The notes under the pieces were generated by a model, which was not told the DNA's origin, ran no database searches, and saw nothing but the letters and a program-made list of their open reading frames with translations. Positions 1-9,385 of a stretch of DNA of 33,529 bases are shown here, one piece after another. Origin of the DNA: Phytophthora quininea (lineage: Eukaryota; Oomycota; Peronosporomycetes; Peronosporales; Peronosporaceae). Every line of letters begins with the position of its first letter. Positions within the stretch are counted from its first letter, which is position 1. A program made the translations under genes and the position numbers. The DNA is taken from NCBI GenBank assembly GCA_011947345.1, contig JAAVTG010000985.1:1-33529 (forward strand), in the 5' to 3' direction.

Positions 1-965
1 ATGACTCCTGATGGCAAGGTCGAGTGCGTCAAACTGCACATGGAGACTGGTGCGGTCACAGGAATGTGCGGTGATGGTGGCAATGACTGCGGTGCTCTCC
101 GTTTCGCTCACGCCGGTGTTGCGTTGAGCGATGCTGAAGCTTCAGTGGTGTCTCCGTTTACGAGCAAGGCCAAGTCCATTCAGTCGGTCGTCGATCTGTG
201 CCGTGAAGGTCGCTGCAGTGTCGCGACGTCTTTCGCCTCCGTGAAATTCCTCGTCATTTACGGCCTCATTGGTTCTTCGCTGCGCATGTTCCAGTATTAC
301 CACGCTGTCAATCTGTCCCAGTGGTGCTGGATCCTGGCTGAAGGCTTTACGCTGGTGGGCTGCTCGTACGTGATCACTCTGTCCAAGCCCCTGAAGGAGC
401 TGAAGGACACCCGTCCGACCTCCAGTCTCATCGGACCAACGACGCTGGCCTCCATCCTTGGACAGGAGGCTCTCAACATCATCTTCCTGTCTTGCGGCGT
501 ACACATGCTGTCGAGTCAAATCTGGTACTGCCCATTCTCGCCCGACAACGTCGATGCAGCGTGGTGGCTCATGTCGGACAACCACATGGCGACGACACTG
601 TTCTTCACGGTCATCACCCAGCAGCACACGGCGTGCTGGACCTTCAGCTTCGGCTCCATCTACCGTCAGCCGATCTGGCGCAACTACCTGCTGATGGTGT
701 TCTTCGCGTGTCTGGTGGTGCTTGATCTGTACTTGCTGCTGGGTGAGCCCAGTGCTATGACCGACCAGTTCCGCATCTCGAGCAGCACTAACGTCGTCGG
801 TCTGCCGGATATCCCCATGCCCATGAGCTTCCGTCTCAAGTACCTCGGCATCATCCTGGGCAACACCTTCGGCAGCATGTTGTGGGAGTACTTTGTGGTC
901 CTCGGCCCGTCCGCACGTACTTCCGCAACAAGTACCACACGGACTTGATCCCTATGCGGAAGTAA
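1..965 (+). CDS. P5B-type P-type ATPase, C-terminal part
   Basis: This is the 3' end of a polytopic P-type ATPase; the 5' part lies outside the window, so the ATG at base 1 is only an internal Met. The hinge motif MCGDGGNDCGAL (residues 22-33), followed by AGVALSDAEASVVSPF, matches the P5B (ATP13A2-like) subfamily rather than P5A. About six hydrophobic segments follow, as expected for TM5-TM10. P5B pumps sit in lysosome/vacuole membranes, and characterised animal members export polyamines; the substrate here is inferred. The frame stops early at 946-948. Shifting by one base at the C run near 906-908 opens a frame ending PMRK and a stop at 963-965, a natural basic tail. I read this as one lost C. 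Confidence 0.85.
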
Positions 966-1768
966 GCTGGCCGTAAGTAGGTCTCCAAACTTTCACTATG
1001 TATGACTACATCTTATCTTATCAAACAATACTTTCTTGTGCTTCATCGGTACCGTGTCACTGGTTGACAACAACGAAAGGAACGCCGTCTAATCTGCCAC
1101 TGACTACTTGTGCTTGAATACAGGTATGACGACTTCTGTTGGAAACAAAGTCGCTCGCCGTGCAAATGCAGTGTTATTGGCCTTCTATTTGTTTCCTTTA
1201 GAAGCCTGGTACTCTCTAAGACGCGACTGTCTATGATGAAGATTCCAGCATGGTTGGTGCAGCTGTCATAATAACATTCCTGGTAAGCCTTCTTGTGTCA
1301 AGAGATCCATTATCGCCGGACGGACACCATTTCCTGTTCGGGCGTGGCCTTCGAGCCCGCTCCTTGCGAACGACTTCGCCATTACGCTAGCGAACGATTC
1401 GGCGCAGCAGCGACCGAAAATCTTCCGATGTGAAGCTTACGGGACGCATCGTGAGCGATCCAGTTTTCGCATTCTCGAATTCTCCTCGTGGCGAAGACTT
1501 CAACTCCAGCGCACGCAGCTAAACCGTGACAATATGACGCTTTTCTGTCATCGCCGCGGTGTTGGCAGTGAGTCTAGTGGGCGCTGCTGACGACCATCGT
1601 TCATGCACTAAGGCCAACAAGTGCGAACGCCCACACTCTTTTTTTTTTACAGAAATCTCAGAGCTACCTACAACATCCGCTCGATGTTTGTGTCTCCGTT
1701 CGGCACTGAACGAAGCTTTGTGAACGACAAAGGTTACGTAGCTGTCTTCACAATCAAAGAAAACTAGT
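966..1768. other. Intergenic region, no gene seen
   Basis: About 800 bp between the ATPase stop and the stop of the minus-strand gene, so it holds the 3' flanks of two convergent genes. I see no conserved reading frame, tRNA or clear repeat. The only low-complexity feature is a run of ten T at 1639-1648. Confidence 0.5.
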
Positions 1769-2469
1769 TCACAAAAGTTGATCGCTAATGGCGCCCCAAG
1801 TGCTTTCTTGGTCGTCGTAGTACGTGTTGGAGCCGTTTGCGTAAAAGTAAACGATCTGAGCGTCGCCTTCTTCTCCCAACTCGTGAGTCTGCTGCTGCTG
1901 ATCGGTCGACCCTGTCACTGTCCGCGACTCGAGACCGAACTTGTCGATCCAGAACTGGATTTCGTGATCGAGGTTGGAGTTGTCCGCGTGGCGCCGATGA
2001 AAATCGGGCGCATGTACAGCGTGTCGGTGGTGACGATCTTCTCATCCACGATAGTCGTACGCATACAGGTGCCCTGTTGCCAAAGCGAGAGGCTCATCTT
2101 GCCCCATCGGAACTTGTCTCCCGGCGCGATGTTCTGGTACCCTTCCTTGATTTGGTTGTCGTTGACGCCCTGCACCACGGCGATACCGAAGCCAGACACT
2201 GCACCAGTGACGGAGGCCACCGAACCAACCGTGCTGGCCACAGCTGCCGTCGCGGTGGTTAGAGCGTTGGTGGAGACCCTGAAGACCGACACGATCCCGT
2301 TAGCAGCAAGGACGGACGCAACCGTGACCGCGCCGGTACTGCCAATGACTACGGCGGCACCAATGACGGAGACGACGATGCCCGCGAGCTTGAGCGCGGC
2401 CTCGTCGGGGCCGATCTTGCACGTCCAGTGGTCGTTGGTGTTGTTGACGATGGAGAGGTATGAGCCCAT
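1769..2469 (-). CDS. Small N-myristoylation-type membrane protein, oomycete family
   Basis: Encodes about 233 residues of unknown function. The chosen start (2469) gives MGSYLS, a classic N-myristoylation signal (Gly2, Ser6). A longer in-frame opening to 2634 adds only low-complexity basic sequence. Residues ~27-105 are rich in Ala, Val, Gly and Thr and could form two or three short membrane helices with glycine-zipper spacing. The C-terminal half is soluble and acidic, with W, Y and D residues. The frame breaks near 1989-1995, where losing one base replaces an acidic tail with a short nonsense tail; read in the next frame the protein continues to a stop at 1769-1771. I recall similar MGSYLS-starting hypothetical proteins in Phytophthora, but no function. 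It is convergent with the ATPase gene. Confidence 0.6.
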
Positions 2470-2690
2470 TGCGAAAGGAAGCGGTGATGGCGGTGGTGAC
2501 AGGCGAATGAAAGCGTTGTTGCGGTCTGTAGTTCTGGTGAGCAGCAGCTTCCCGGATTCCATGCGGCGTTGCGATGTCAAGTGTCTGCCATTGCGTCGGC
2601 GCGAAGAGCGCCAAGGAGCTCCATCTGCCGTCAATGCTCGTCACTTTCGTCGACAGGGTAATTGCTGTTGTTGACTTAACAAAACTTACG

Positions 2691-2808
2691 ATTCGAATTC
2701 GCGGGATCCCAAAACCGTCCCCGATTTCGAATTGCAACAGCAACTAACTGCCCGATCCCAAAATTCGAATTCGGTGGATCCCAAATTCGAATTCCGATCC
2801 CAAAATCC
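2691..2808. repeat. Cluster of short interspersed repeats
   Basis: Two short words alternate through this AT-rich stretch. GATCCCAAA occurs at about 2705, 2754, 2778 and 2796. The palindromic core TTCGAATTC occurs at about 2692, 2764 and 2785, with a partial copy near 2726. It lies between the minus-strand membrane-protein gene and EF-Ts, so it may be promoter DNA or the remnant of a small transposable element. Confidence 0.55.
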
Positions 2809-2887
2809 GTTTTTGCCTGAAAAAATCATTTTGTCGACTTAATCCCTGCGGCTGTCATTGCTCCATTGTCAAGGGTGTATCAGCACC

Positions 2888-3864
2888 ATGTTCGCCATCT
2901 CTCGCTGCGCTCGCCTCGCCTGGTGCGATGCTTCAGCACCTACAAGCCCGACATCGAGGCCGTCAAGAAGCTCCGTGCCGAGTCTCAGGCGCCGCTGAAG
3001 GACGTGCGCAACGCGCTGGCCGCTACCAACGGAGACTTTCCCGCCGCATTCGAATGGTTGCGCAAGAAGGGCATCGCGTCGGCCAGCAAGAAGGCGGGGC
3101 GCGCCACTGCCGAGGGCCTTGTGGGCGTCAGTGTGGCCGCCGACGGTCTGCGTGCCGCCATGGTGGAGATCAACAGCGAGACGGACTTTGTGGCCATGAA
3201 CGACAAGTTCCAGGCGCTTGTGAGCAACATCGCGGACGCGGTGGCGGCCACCGACGCAGCGACAGGAGTGATCCAATTGCCGGCCGACCAGCTGGCTCTC
3301 GTCGATGTTGACGGCGCCTCCGTGGCCCAAAGGTGCCCGAACTCGTGGGCGTCGTGGGCGAGAACGTTGTCGCCAAACGGGCCGTGCACTTCCAGCTGGA
3401 GGACGGCACCATCTGCAGCTACCTGCACAACGCGGCGGCTCCAGGACTTGGCCGCGCCGGCTCTGGTGGCTCTGCAGTTCCCAGCCAAGACGGCCACGCC
3501 GGAACAGGTCACTGGTGTGAAGGAGATTGGACACCGACTCGCCATGCACATTGTGGCGGCCAAGCCCCGATTCCTCTCGCGAGAAGTGGTGCCCGAGGAG
3601 ATAGTAGAGAAGGAGCGCGCGTTCCTGGCCGACCAGGTAAAGGACTCGGGCAAGCCGGCGCACATTGTCGCCAAGATGACCGAGGGACGGCTGAACAAGT
3701 TCTTTGGCGAGTTCACGCTGCTGGAGCAGGACCACTTTATCGAGGAGGGCAACCCCAAGGTGGGCAAGTTCGTGGACGAGCAGGCGAAGAAGCTGGGCCT
3801 GGACCTGAAGGTGGCTGCGTACGAGCGCTTCGGCGTCGGTGAGAGTAAGGAGGAGGAGGCGTAA
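2888..3864 (+). CDS. Mitochondrial translation elongation factor Ts (EF-Ts)
   Basis: EF-Ts recycles EF-Tu-GDP in mitochondrial translation. The N-terminal UBA-like module (AVKKLRAESQAPLKDVRNAL) is followed by the core with the family motif INSETDFVAMNDKF (E. coli NCETDFV), and a C-terminal half with HIVAAKPRFLSREVVP and EGRLNKFFGEFTLLEQ. ATG 2888 opens a basic, Ser/Arg-rich leader (MFAISRCAR) that suits a mitochondrial presequence, but it is one frame away from the body, so a break lies at about 2905-2925. Two more breaks compensate each other: near 3331 (one A lost, before PELVGVVGENVV) and near 3462 (back before LVALQFPAKT). Between them only the alternate frame shows EF-Ts sequence. With these corrected the length is normal. 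It is convergent with the synthase gene downstream. Confidence 0.85.
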
Positions 3865-4116
3865 GTGTGTCGAGCGGGTGATAGAACAGCGAGGGTTCGC
3901 ACGTGGACTTGGTTGATAGTAGAGCAGCTAGAGCCGCCAACTGCCACAAGCAGCGGACGGCCGAGGGTAGTAGAGGAAAAAGTCAATGCTTCCTGCAACA
4001 AAAACACTTCATGTATTCTGCTTCTATGTCGTTTGCACACAGGGGGAGACGTGATGTAGATTACGTTGGTGTGTGTGTGTGGTAGAATGGCATTTACAGA
4101 GTCAGCTCGAGGCTTC

Positions 4117-5106
4117 TTAGTACATGAAGACGGGGTTGTCCACCGTGATGACGCGCGTCTCCTTCTCGAGGGCCTCGCGCACGATCTTGGGCAGACCAAA
4201 GAGCCCCATGTGGCTCACGCCGTCCAGGAACTTGAGCGGCTTGCTGACACGCGACTCGATCAGCGTGTTGGTGATGGCGATGCGGCGCTCGCGGATATCC
4301 GTGACGGCGGTCTCGCCATCATGGTCGACGTTGGTGGCCATGTTGAAGGCCCAGATGCAGCCGAAGGACGGGATGTCCACCGAGTAGGGCACCACCGTGT
4401 TGAAGGACGTCTTGAGCGTGCTGTAGATGGCCGAGAAGCACTCGTTCCAGTTGTACACAGCGCCAGGGCCCGACTGGGTGACCATGAATCCGCCCTTGTT
4501 GAGCTTGGTCTGGGCGTACTTGTAAAACTCCTCCGTGTACAGCACGTAGCCCGGGCCAGCCTCGATGGGGTCGGCGATGTCCATGATGATGACGTCAAAG
4601 GTACCGTCGTACTGCTTAAGGAAGGCGTGGGCGTCCGTGTAGTGCACCTCGAGACGCGGGTCCTCGAAGGCGCCGTCGGCCCACTCGGGCATCTCCTTCC
4701 GGCACATGTTGCACACCAGCTCGTCGATGTCGACCATCACGACCTTCTCGACCGACTTGTGCTTGAGCACCTCGCGGGCCGTGGCGAACTCGCCGCCGCC
4801 GCCGATGTAGACAGTCTTGGGGTTCGGGTGGGCCAGCAGCGCCGGGTGCACGAGCGTCTCGTGGTAGATGGACTCGTCCTTCTTGGCCGACTGGGTCTTG
4901 CCGTCCAGCACGAGCGTCTTGCCGAACGAGTGCGTCTCGATGATCTGCATGGTCTGGAACTTGGACTTGGCCTCGAACGTGATCGTCTTGAGCGCCGCCG
5001 ACAGGTACAAGTCCTCGGTCAGAGCCTCCTTGTACCAGAACGACTTCTCCATCGGAGCCAGCTCCGCCTGCTCGGTGGCGATCGCCTCTTTCTTCTGCTC
5101 GGCCAT
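4117..5106 (-). CDS. ACL5-like thermospermine (or spermidine) synthase
   Basis: An intact 329-residue aminopropyltransferase that moves the aminopropyl group of decarboxylated S-adenosylmethionine onto a polyamine. The cofactor loop is GGGGEFATAREVLKH (102-116), then VDIDE (125-129) and the active-site stretch DIADPIEAGPGYVLYTEEFY (176-195). Classical spermidine synthases have GGGDGG and DSSDPxGP; GGGE and DxADPxExGP are the ACAULIS5/thermospermine-synthase pattern, known from plants and diatoms. The product is therefore predicted as thermospermine, although sequence alone cannot exclude spermidine. There is no signal peptide, so it should be cytosolic. It is transcribed divergently from HPF1 across 136 bp, and an initiator-like motif sits 26 bp upstream of the ATG. 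Confidence 0.88.
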   Translation of the reverse strand: MAEQKKEAIATEQAELAPMEKSFWYKEALTEDLYLSAALKTITFEAKSKFQTMQIIETHSFGKTLVLDGKTQSAKKDESIYHETLVHPALLAHPNPKTVYIGGGGEFATAREVLKHKSVEKVVMVDIDELVCNMCRKEMPEWADGAFEDPRLEVHYTDAHAFLKQYDGTFDVIIMDIADPIEAGPGYVLYTEEFYKYAQTKLNKGGFMVTQSGPGAVYNWNECFSAIYSTLKTSFNTVVPYSVDIPSFGCIWAFNMATNVDHDGETAVTDIRERRIAITNTLIESRVSKPLKFLDGVSHMGLFGLPKIVREALEKETRVITVDNPVFMY

Positions 5107-5131
5107 GGTCTCTTGACGGTTGGCAATCGAC

Positions 5132-5138
5132 GAAATGG
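5132..5138 (-). promoter_or_regulatory. Oomycete initiator (Inr) of the synthase gene
   Basis: Read on the minus strand this is CCATTTC, a full match to the oomycete initiator YCAYTYY. It lies 26 bases before the ATG at 5106, a normal distance for these compact 5' UTRs. Confidence 0.45.
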
Positions 5139-5156
5139 CTCATCCAACGGATGAGC
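5138..5156. promoter_or_regulatory. Perfect 8-bp inverted repeat in a bidirectional promoter
   Basis: GCTCATCC and its exact reverse complement GGATGAGC are separated by AAC. The palindrome abuts the initiator of the synthase gene. It could bind a dimeric regulator, or fold as a hairpin if transcription starts further upstream. The half-site GCTCAT also resembles the left part of the oomycete core promoter, so it may be two opposed core elements. Confidence 0.5.
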
Positions 5157-5172
5157 GACAACCATCAGCTTT

Positions 5173-5214
5173 TTAGAAATAGTATGGTTAAAATTAGAAA
5201 TAGTACGGTTAGAT
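5173..5214. repeat. Two tandem 21-bp repeats in the same promoter
   Basis: Units 5173-5193 and 5194-5214 both begin TTAGAAATAGTA and continue with YGGTTA, differing at about three positions. They lie between the palindrome and the HPF1 start codon, 28 bp from the latter, and are AT-rich. They are candidate upstream elements for HPF1. Confidence 0.6.
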
Positions 5215-5242
5215 TTAGAGCCTGTTTTGATTTTGCCACACG

Positions 5243-6557
5243 ATGCGCCGCTCGAGTCGGCGGCGTCAAGACGATGCCGGCGCAGCGCCCAAGCGGCAAA
5301 AACTTGCCCAGATCGAGAGCGAGCAGGAAGAAACTACTGAGTGGAGCTCGTTTCTGAGGGAGAAATGCCTTTTCCAGCCGTCCCGAGACTTTTTCGCCGT
5401 CGTCGAGCTGGCCCACGAGCTGCAGCCTGAAACTCCATGCGGTGAGGGCGATTGCCATCAACTAGGACGCTGCGGGTTCTAATGAAGGTGACTCCCTTTA
5501 CAGAGGCGTTTGTGAGCACTTTAGGACTTCGACTGTGTGGCCCATTCGACCTGTTGGCTACGACGGACAAGAAGCTCACGCTGAACAAGCCGCTGCATCT
5601 TCACGGTCGATTCTTCTTTGACCCGCCCGAGGTGACGACCGTCATGGCGGATACTGAGAGTGATGTGGGGCAGCACTGGGGATACTTGAGGTTGGAGAGA
5701 GGGAGCAATGTCTTGCTTTGGTTGGTTTTGTTGGTCGCTGATGGTGTTTTGAATGAATTCAGAGACGCCCCGGACGAAGCGCCGACGTATGTTGTCCAGG
5801 CCGCGAACAGTCACGAGTGCAAGTTCAATATCGTCGGGAGTAATCTTCTCCAAGTACTGGAGTCGCGAGTGAAAGCTCGGCGGTCGACTCTTGGGAAAGG
5901 CAATTCTGATGAACTGCTCCGGAAGATCGAGGCTCATCGCAGTAGCACCAGTGACGACTATGAAGCAACAGCCCGACGCAAGAGAGCCAAGGACATCGTC
6001 GCGGAGTCGCTACATGGGTTGGGAATTGTAGTCCCGGTGAACGCCAAAACCAACACGGGATATCGTGAGCTTCCTACGACTGGAGAAGACCTTGAAGACC
6101 TGCTACGACAAGTGAAAAGCGAAGCAGGAAGCAGGCCGGCTCGTCAAGCGCGCAAACGTTTGAGCGAACTCATCACCCGAGCCACAATTGCCAGCGACGA
6201 ATGCGATTTTGGCACCGGCTTGCTGCTCGGTCTCGACGTGTTCACCGCTGGACCCACCCTTGAGGTTTGTATCCGCAGTTTGCACCAACTTATCTCTCCA
6301 CTACCGACTAATAAGTCTCAATTTCTGTTGGATATCTTCAGAAAGAGGCTTTACAATTGCTGCGCGTGGCGTACATGTTGCTACGACGAGCAGAGTTCTA
6401 CAAGATTGCGTCGGGACACTGCAAATTCCGCTCGCAGGACGATGCTAATGCTCCCATTTGCTGCATTGTGTCAGCAAACTCGGACCAAAAGGCTGCCAGC
6501 AAACAGCTCAAAGAGTCGACCGTTGACCTCCCTGCATCCATTTGCTCGAGCAAGTAA
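5243..6557 (+). CDS. HPF1: Histone PARylation factor 1 (HPF1), four exons
   Basis: HPF1 completes the active site of PARP1/2 and directs ADP-ribosylation to serine in DNA-damage signalling. Exons 5243-5441, 5504-5690, 5763-6264 and 6342-6557 join to exactly 368 codons (367 residues). Introns are 62, 72 and 77 bp, all GT-AG; the 72-bp one has no stop and reads through. Family landmarks in order: STLGLRLCGPFDLLA, RFFFDPPE, WGYLRDAPDEAP (across intron 2), GLGIVVPVNA, GYRELP with Arg230 (human Arg239, PARP contact) and ASDECDFGTGLLLGLD with Asp274-Glu275 (human Asp283-Glu284, catalytic). The N-terminal 40 residues are basic and charged, suiting a nuclear protein. No frame break is seen. Confidence 0.9.
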
Positions 6558-6718
6558 AGCAGCAAAGCGTTCGAGATCCTACCCGCGTCATTGGAATGTA
6601 ATCCCGAAGTGTCATTGCGAATGGCGACTGTGGTGATACAGTACTGCTATGCTGGCTGTAGAATGGAAGCAGATGATCTCAAGACAACTTCTGGTTTGTA
6701 CAATTGGTCGACTGACTC

Positions 6719-6724
6719 AATAAA
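6719..6724 (+). terminator. Poly(A) signal AATAAA after HPF1
   Basis: A canonical AATAAA lies 162 bases after the HPF1 stop and before the pectin lyase promoter. Confidence 0.45.
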
Positions 6725-6805
6725 GATGAGGAAGCAGATCCCGTGAAGAAAGTATGGGCATAACGACATCGCCGATTGCTTTTTGCGTGCACTTGCTGGA
6801 AGGAG

Positions 6806-6812
6806 TCATTCT
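6806..6812 (+). promoter_or_regulatory. Oomycete initiator of the pectin lyase gene
   Basis: TCATTCT fully matches YCAYTYY and lies about 37 bases before the chosen ATG at 6844. This supports that start over the upstream in-frame ATG at 6754, which would precede the initiator. Confidence 0.5.
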
Positions 6813-6843
6813 ACAACTACCGGCCAAGTCGAACACTCGCAGA

Positions 6844-8058
6844 ATGAGTTACCGCCAGCTTCTATTCGCTGCAGCGTTCTCTCTCGCAATTCAATTTGCG
6901 CATGCTTTCGAGATCGGTTCCCCCATCGGCATGGGTGCTGGCACTGTTGGCGGTGGTGACGTCTCCCAGTCTATCCCAACACCACCAAAGAGTTGGAGGC
7001 CCTTCTAAGGGACTCAGAAGCACACGTGATCGTATTGACAAAGACTTTCGACTTCCGCGGACTACAGGGCAACACGACCGCTGACGGTTGCCGCCCCGAC
7101 TACATGCGCAGATGCATCGCTCTCGACAACGGTTTTAAGAGTCAGGATGTTATCCTCAAGGGCGGCGCGCTAAACAACACCGGTGGCTGCACCAGCGGCA
7201 CGAGTGTGAAAGTTACCTACGACAACGCGGCCATGAATCGCCTCAATGTGAAAGGCAACAAGACCATCCGTGGCGTGGGCACCAGCGGAGTCATCATGGG
7301 CAAAGGTCTCGCGCTGAACGGCGACAACATCATTGTTCAGAACGTCCACATCACTGAGCTCAACGCGCATCTCGTATGGGGAGGCGATGCCATCACCATC
7401 CAGGGGACCACGGACGGCACGGTGCCACTCAAGCACATTTGGCTCGACCACGTGAAGATTTCTCGCATCGGTCGACAATTCCTGGCTGTTGACAAGGCTG
7501 GGGCGTCCACGATGACGATCAGCAACTGCGACTTTGACGGCCGAACGGAGTACTCCAAGACCTGCGACGGCCACCACTACTGGGCTTTCCTCCTGGATGG
7601 CAAGCACACTGGCATCAGCATGATCAACAACTACATCCACTCCATGTCTGGTCGCCTTCCGAAAGCTGGTGGCGAAGGCGTCCAAGTGGTCACCCACATT
7701 GCCAACAACTACTTCGAGGACAACTCCTACCACTCGATGGAGCTGAGTGTTAACTCGTACGTACTCGCCGAGGGCAACTACTTCAAGAACGTGACGAAGC
7801 CACTGTATGACGGCGACGACCCCGACGTTGGTGGGGGCTACGAAGGCGCCATCTACGTCGAGACTGGTGACGACGAGTGCTCCACCAATTTGGGTCGCTT
7901 GTGCGAAGAGAACGTGCTGGAAGACAGCGGGCCGCTCGGCTCGTTCACGGCGGATTGAGATGGTGAAGAAGCACCCCACGATTGCTCGCTACAAACCGCA
8001 GCAAGCGCAGCAGTTGAAGCTGGCGGCTGGCAACTTTGGCGTCGGGGCACTGAACTAA
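6844..8058 (+). CDS. Secreted pectin lyase, polysaccharide lyase family 1
   Basis: Cleaves methyl-esterified pectin by beta-elimination outside the cell. Residues 1-20 (from [15 protein letters not shown]) form a typical signal peptide ending AHA. The mature part is a parallel beta-helix with PL1 pectin-lyase motifs: [42 protein letters not shown] and MSGRLPK with the likely catalytic Arg, plus [18 protein letters not shown]. These resemble fungal PelA-type pectin lyases (EC 4.2.2.10) more than calcium-dependent pectate lyases. Two frame breaks are inferred: one C lost at 6965-6967 after the leader, and one extra T near 7955, after which about 30 lysine- and glutamine-rich residues run to the stop at 8056-8058. 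It is a plant cell-wall-degrading enzyme of a plant-associated oomycete. Confidence 0.85.
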
Positions 8059-8258
8059 GTCGGAATCCCGAGACTGTGTGGAGTGGGATAATAAGACAGA
8101 AAAATAATTGGTTTGCCTACAAGCTTGGGATCCAAGAGGAAGTCGTCCAAAGTTTAAGTGTGCAAGCAAGACAAACCACAAGGAAAATCAATTTCTTTCT
8201 TCCACGGCTGAAAGCTTTCGCCATGTGTTGGATTACTTGTGCTAAGCCAAGTATATCT

Positions 8259-9123
8259 CTACACGGCATGCTGCTTGATCGGATCCCAACCCGGGAGACG
8301 AAGTATTCGTCCAAAGCCTTCAACTTCGCCAGTTGCTCAGTTGAGAATTTCAGCGTCGCTGCCTCAAGTTGCTTTTGATGCGATCCTTCTTGACCGACTT
8401 CGGCAACGGGATAAAGCCCTTCGCTAGGCACCAGGCGATCATCACCTGCGCCTGAGTCGCGTTCAACTCTTTCGCGATCTCGATAACCACGGGATCATCC
8501 ATCTTCTCTGCGCGGGCCAGAGGCGAGTACGCCTCCAGCAAGATGCCTTGGCTTTCACAGTATTTGACAGTGTCGGGGCGAGCCAGCCACGGATGCAACT
8601 CAATCTGGTTCACGGCCGGCTTGACGCGCCAAGTCGTGGCCAACTTCTTGAGGTGCTCCTCACCGTAGTTGGACACGCCGATGTCGCGAACAATTCCTTC
8701 GGCTTGCATGTCTTCAAGAGCCTTCCAGGCTTCTGCACGGGTGTTGGCATCACATGGCGCATGCAGTAGATACAAGTCGATGTATCCGAGACCGAGTTTG
8801 CGGTTGCTCACGGACGCCGTCCACCACTCTCTGGTAAGACCAAGGCTGGTGAGCAGTGGTGGACCAAGGGATCCAGGAGATCTCATAGTACTTGCTGGTG
8901 ACGAAGATCTCGTCGCGGGAATTCCAGAGTCGCGGACGGCTCTGCCCACGTCGCTTTCGTTCTCGTACGCAGTTGCCGTGTCGATGTGCCGGTAGCCGAG
9001 CTGGAGTGCAGTCAGAACCGACGTGTATGTTTCAGCGCCTGATTCGCTTTGGAAGACGCCCAACGCCAACGTTGGAATGGAGTGGCCGCTCGGGAGAGGC
9101 TTGGACTCGACGTATGCAGCCAT
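8259..9123 (-). CDS. Aldo/keto reductase
   Basis: An NAD(P)H-dependent carbonyl reductase with a TIM-barrel fold, probably cytosolic. The tetrad is present: Asp and Tyr in HIDTATAYENESDVG, Lys in TSKY and His in LLHAP. The cofactor-binding motifs GVSNYGEEHL, NQIELHPWL and IPLPKSVKKDRIKSN match the family. Four frame breaks are inferred: one base lost at 8917-8919, one extra near 8803 (restoring frame before KLGLGYIDLYLLH), one lost near 8366 and one lost at 8289-8295. The last two give a normal tail in which GWDP precedes the stop at 8259-8261. The segment between TSKY and the restored frame is longer than usual and is the least certain part. The substrate is unknown. Confidence 0.78.
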
Positions 9124-9385
9124 GGGGGTGAGGTGAGGAATGCTGGTCTTGCGCGGAGGAAAACTTTTAGATAATGAAACCTGGTGAGAGCAACGAATAC
9201 ATCCAAGACTCTACTGGGAAGACCACCGTCATCGAGAGAGATTACGATGGCACTTCGGCGCTGAGGCTTTCTGTCTGGGACTTTGTCGACATGTACCTTG
9301 TACAGGCAGTGGCTTTGAATACCCCTCGTCCTCCATAATCACCGTGATTATGAAGGACAAAGGAAACAAGCTTCCCCTGGTCTAC

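Noticed and set aside
1778..2674. Long plus-strand open frame of 298 codons
   Set aside because: Antisense to the MGSYLS protein; it has no family motifs and its hydrophobic look mirrors the Ala/Val-rich codons opposite.
3320..3470. Programmed frameshifting in EF-Ts
   Set aside because: No slippery heptamer with a downstream structure; the same kind of one-base break occurs in unrelated genes across the window, so sequence error is simpler.
2985..4199. 404-codon minus-strand frame
   Set aside because: Lies opposite EF-Ts, whose motifs are clear; composition is Ser/Arg/Thr-rich as expected for an antisense shadow in GC-rich DNA.
4066..5154. 362-codon plus-strand frame
   Set aside because: Opposite the intact synthase; Leu/Val/Gly/Arg repeats with no motif.
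7170..7979. 269-codon minus-strand frame
   Set aside because: Antisense to pectin lyase; no motifs.
6844..8058. RXLR or Crinkler effector genes in the window
   Set aside because: No RxLR-EER or LFLAK motif after a signal peptide was seen; the secreted proteins here are a lyase and a beta-helix protein.
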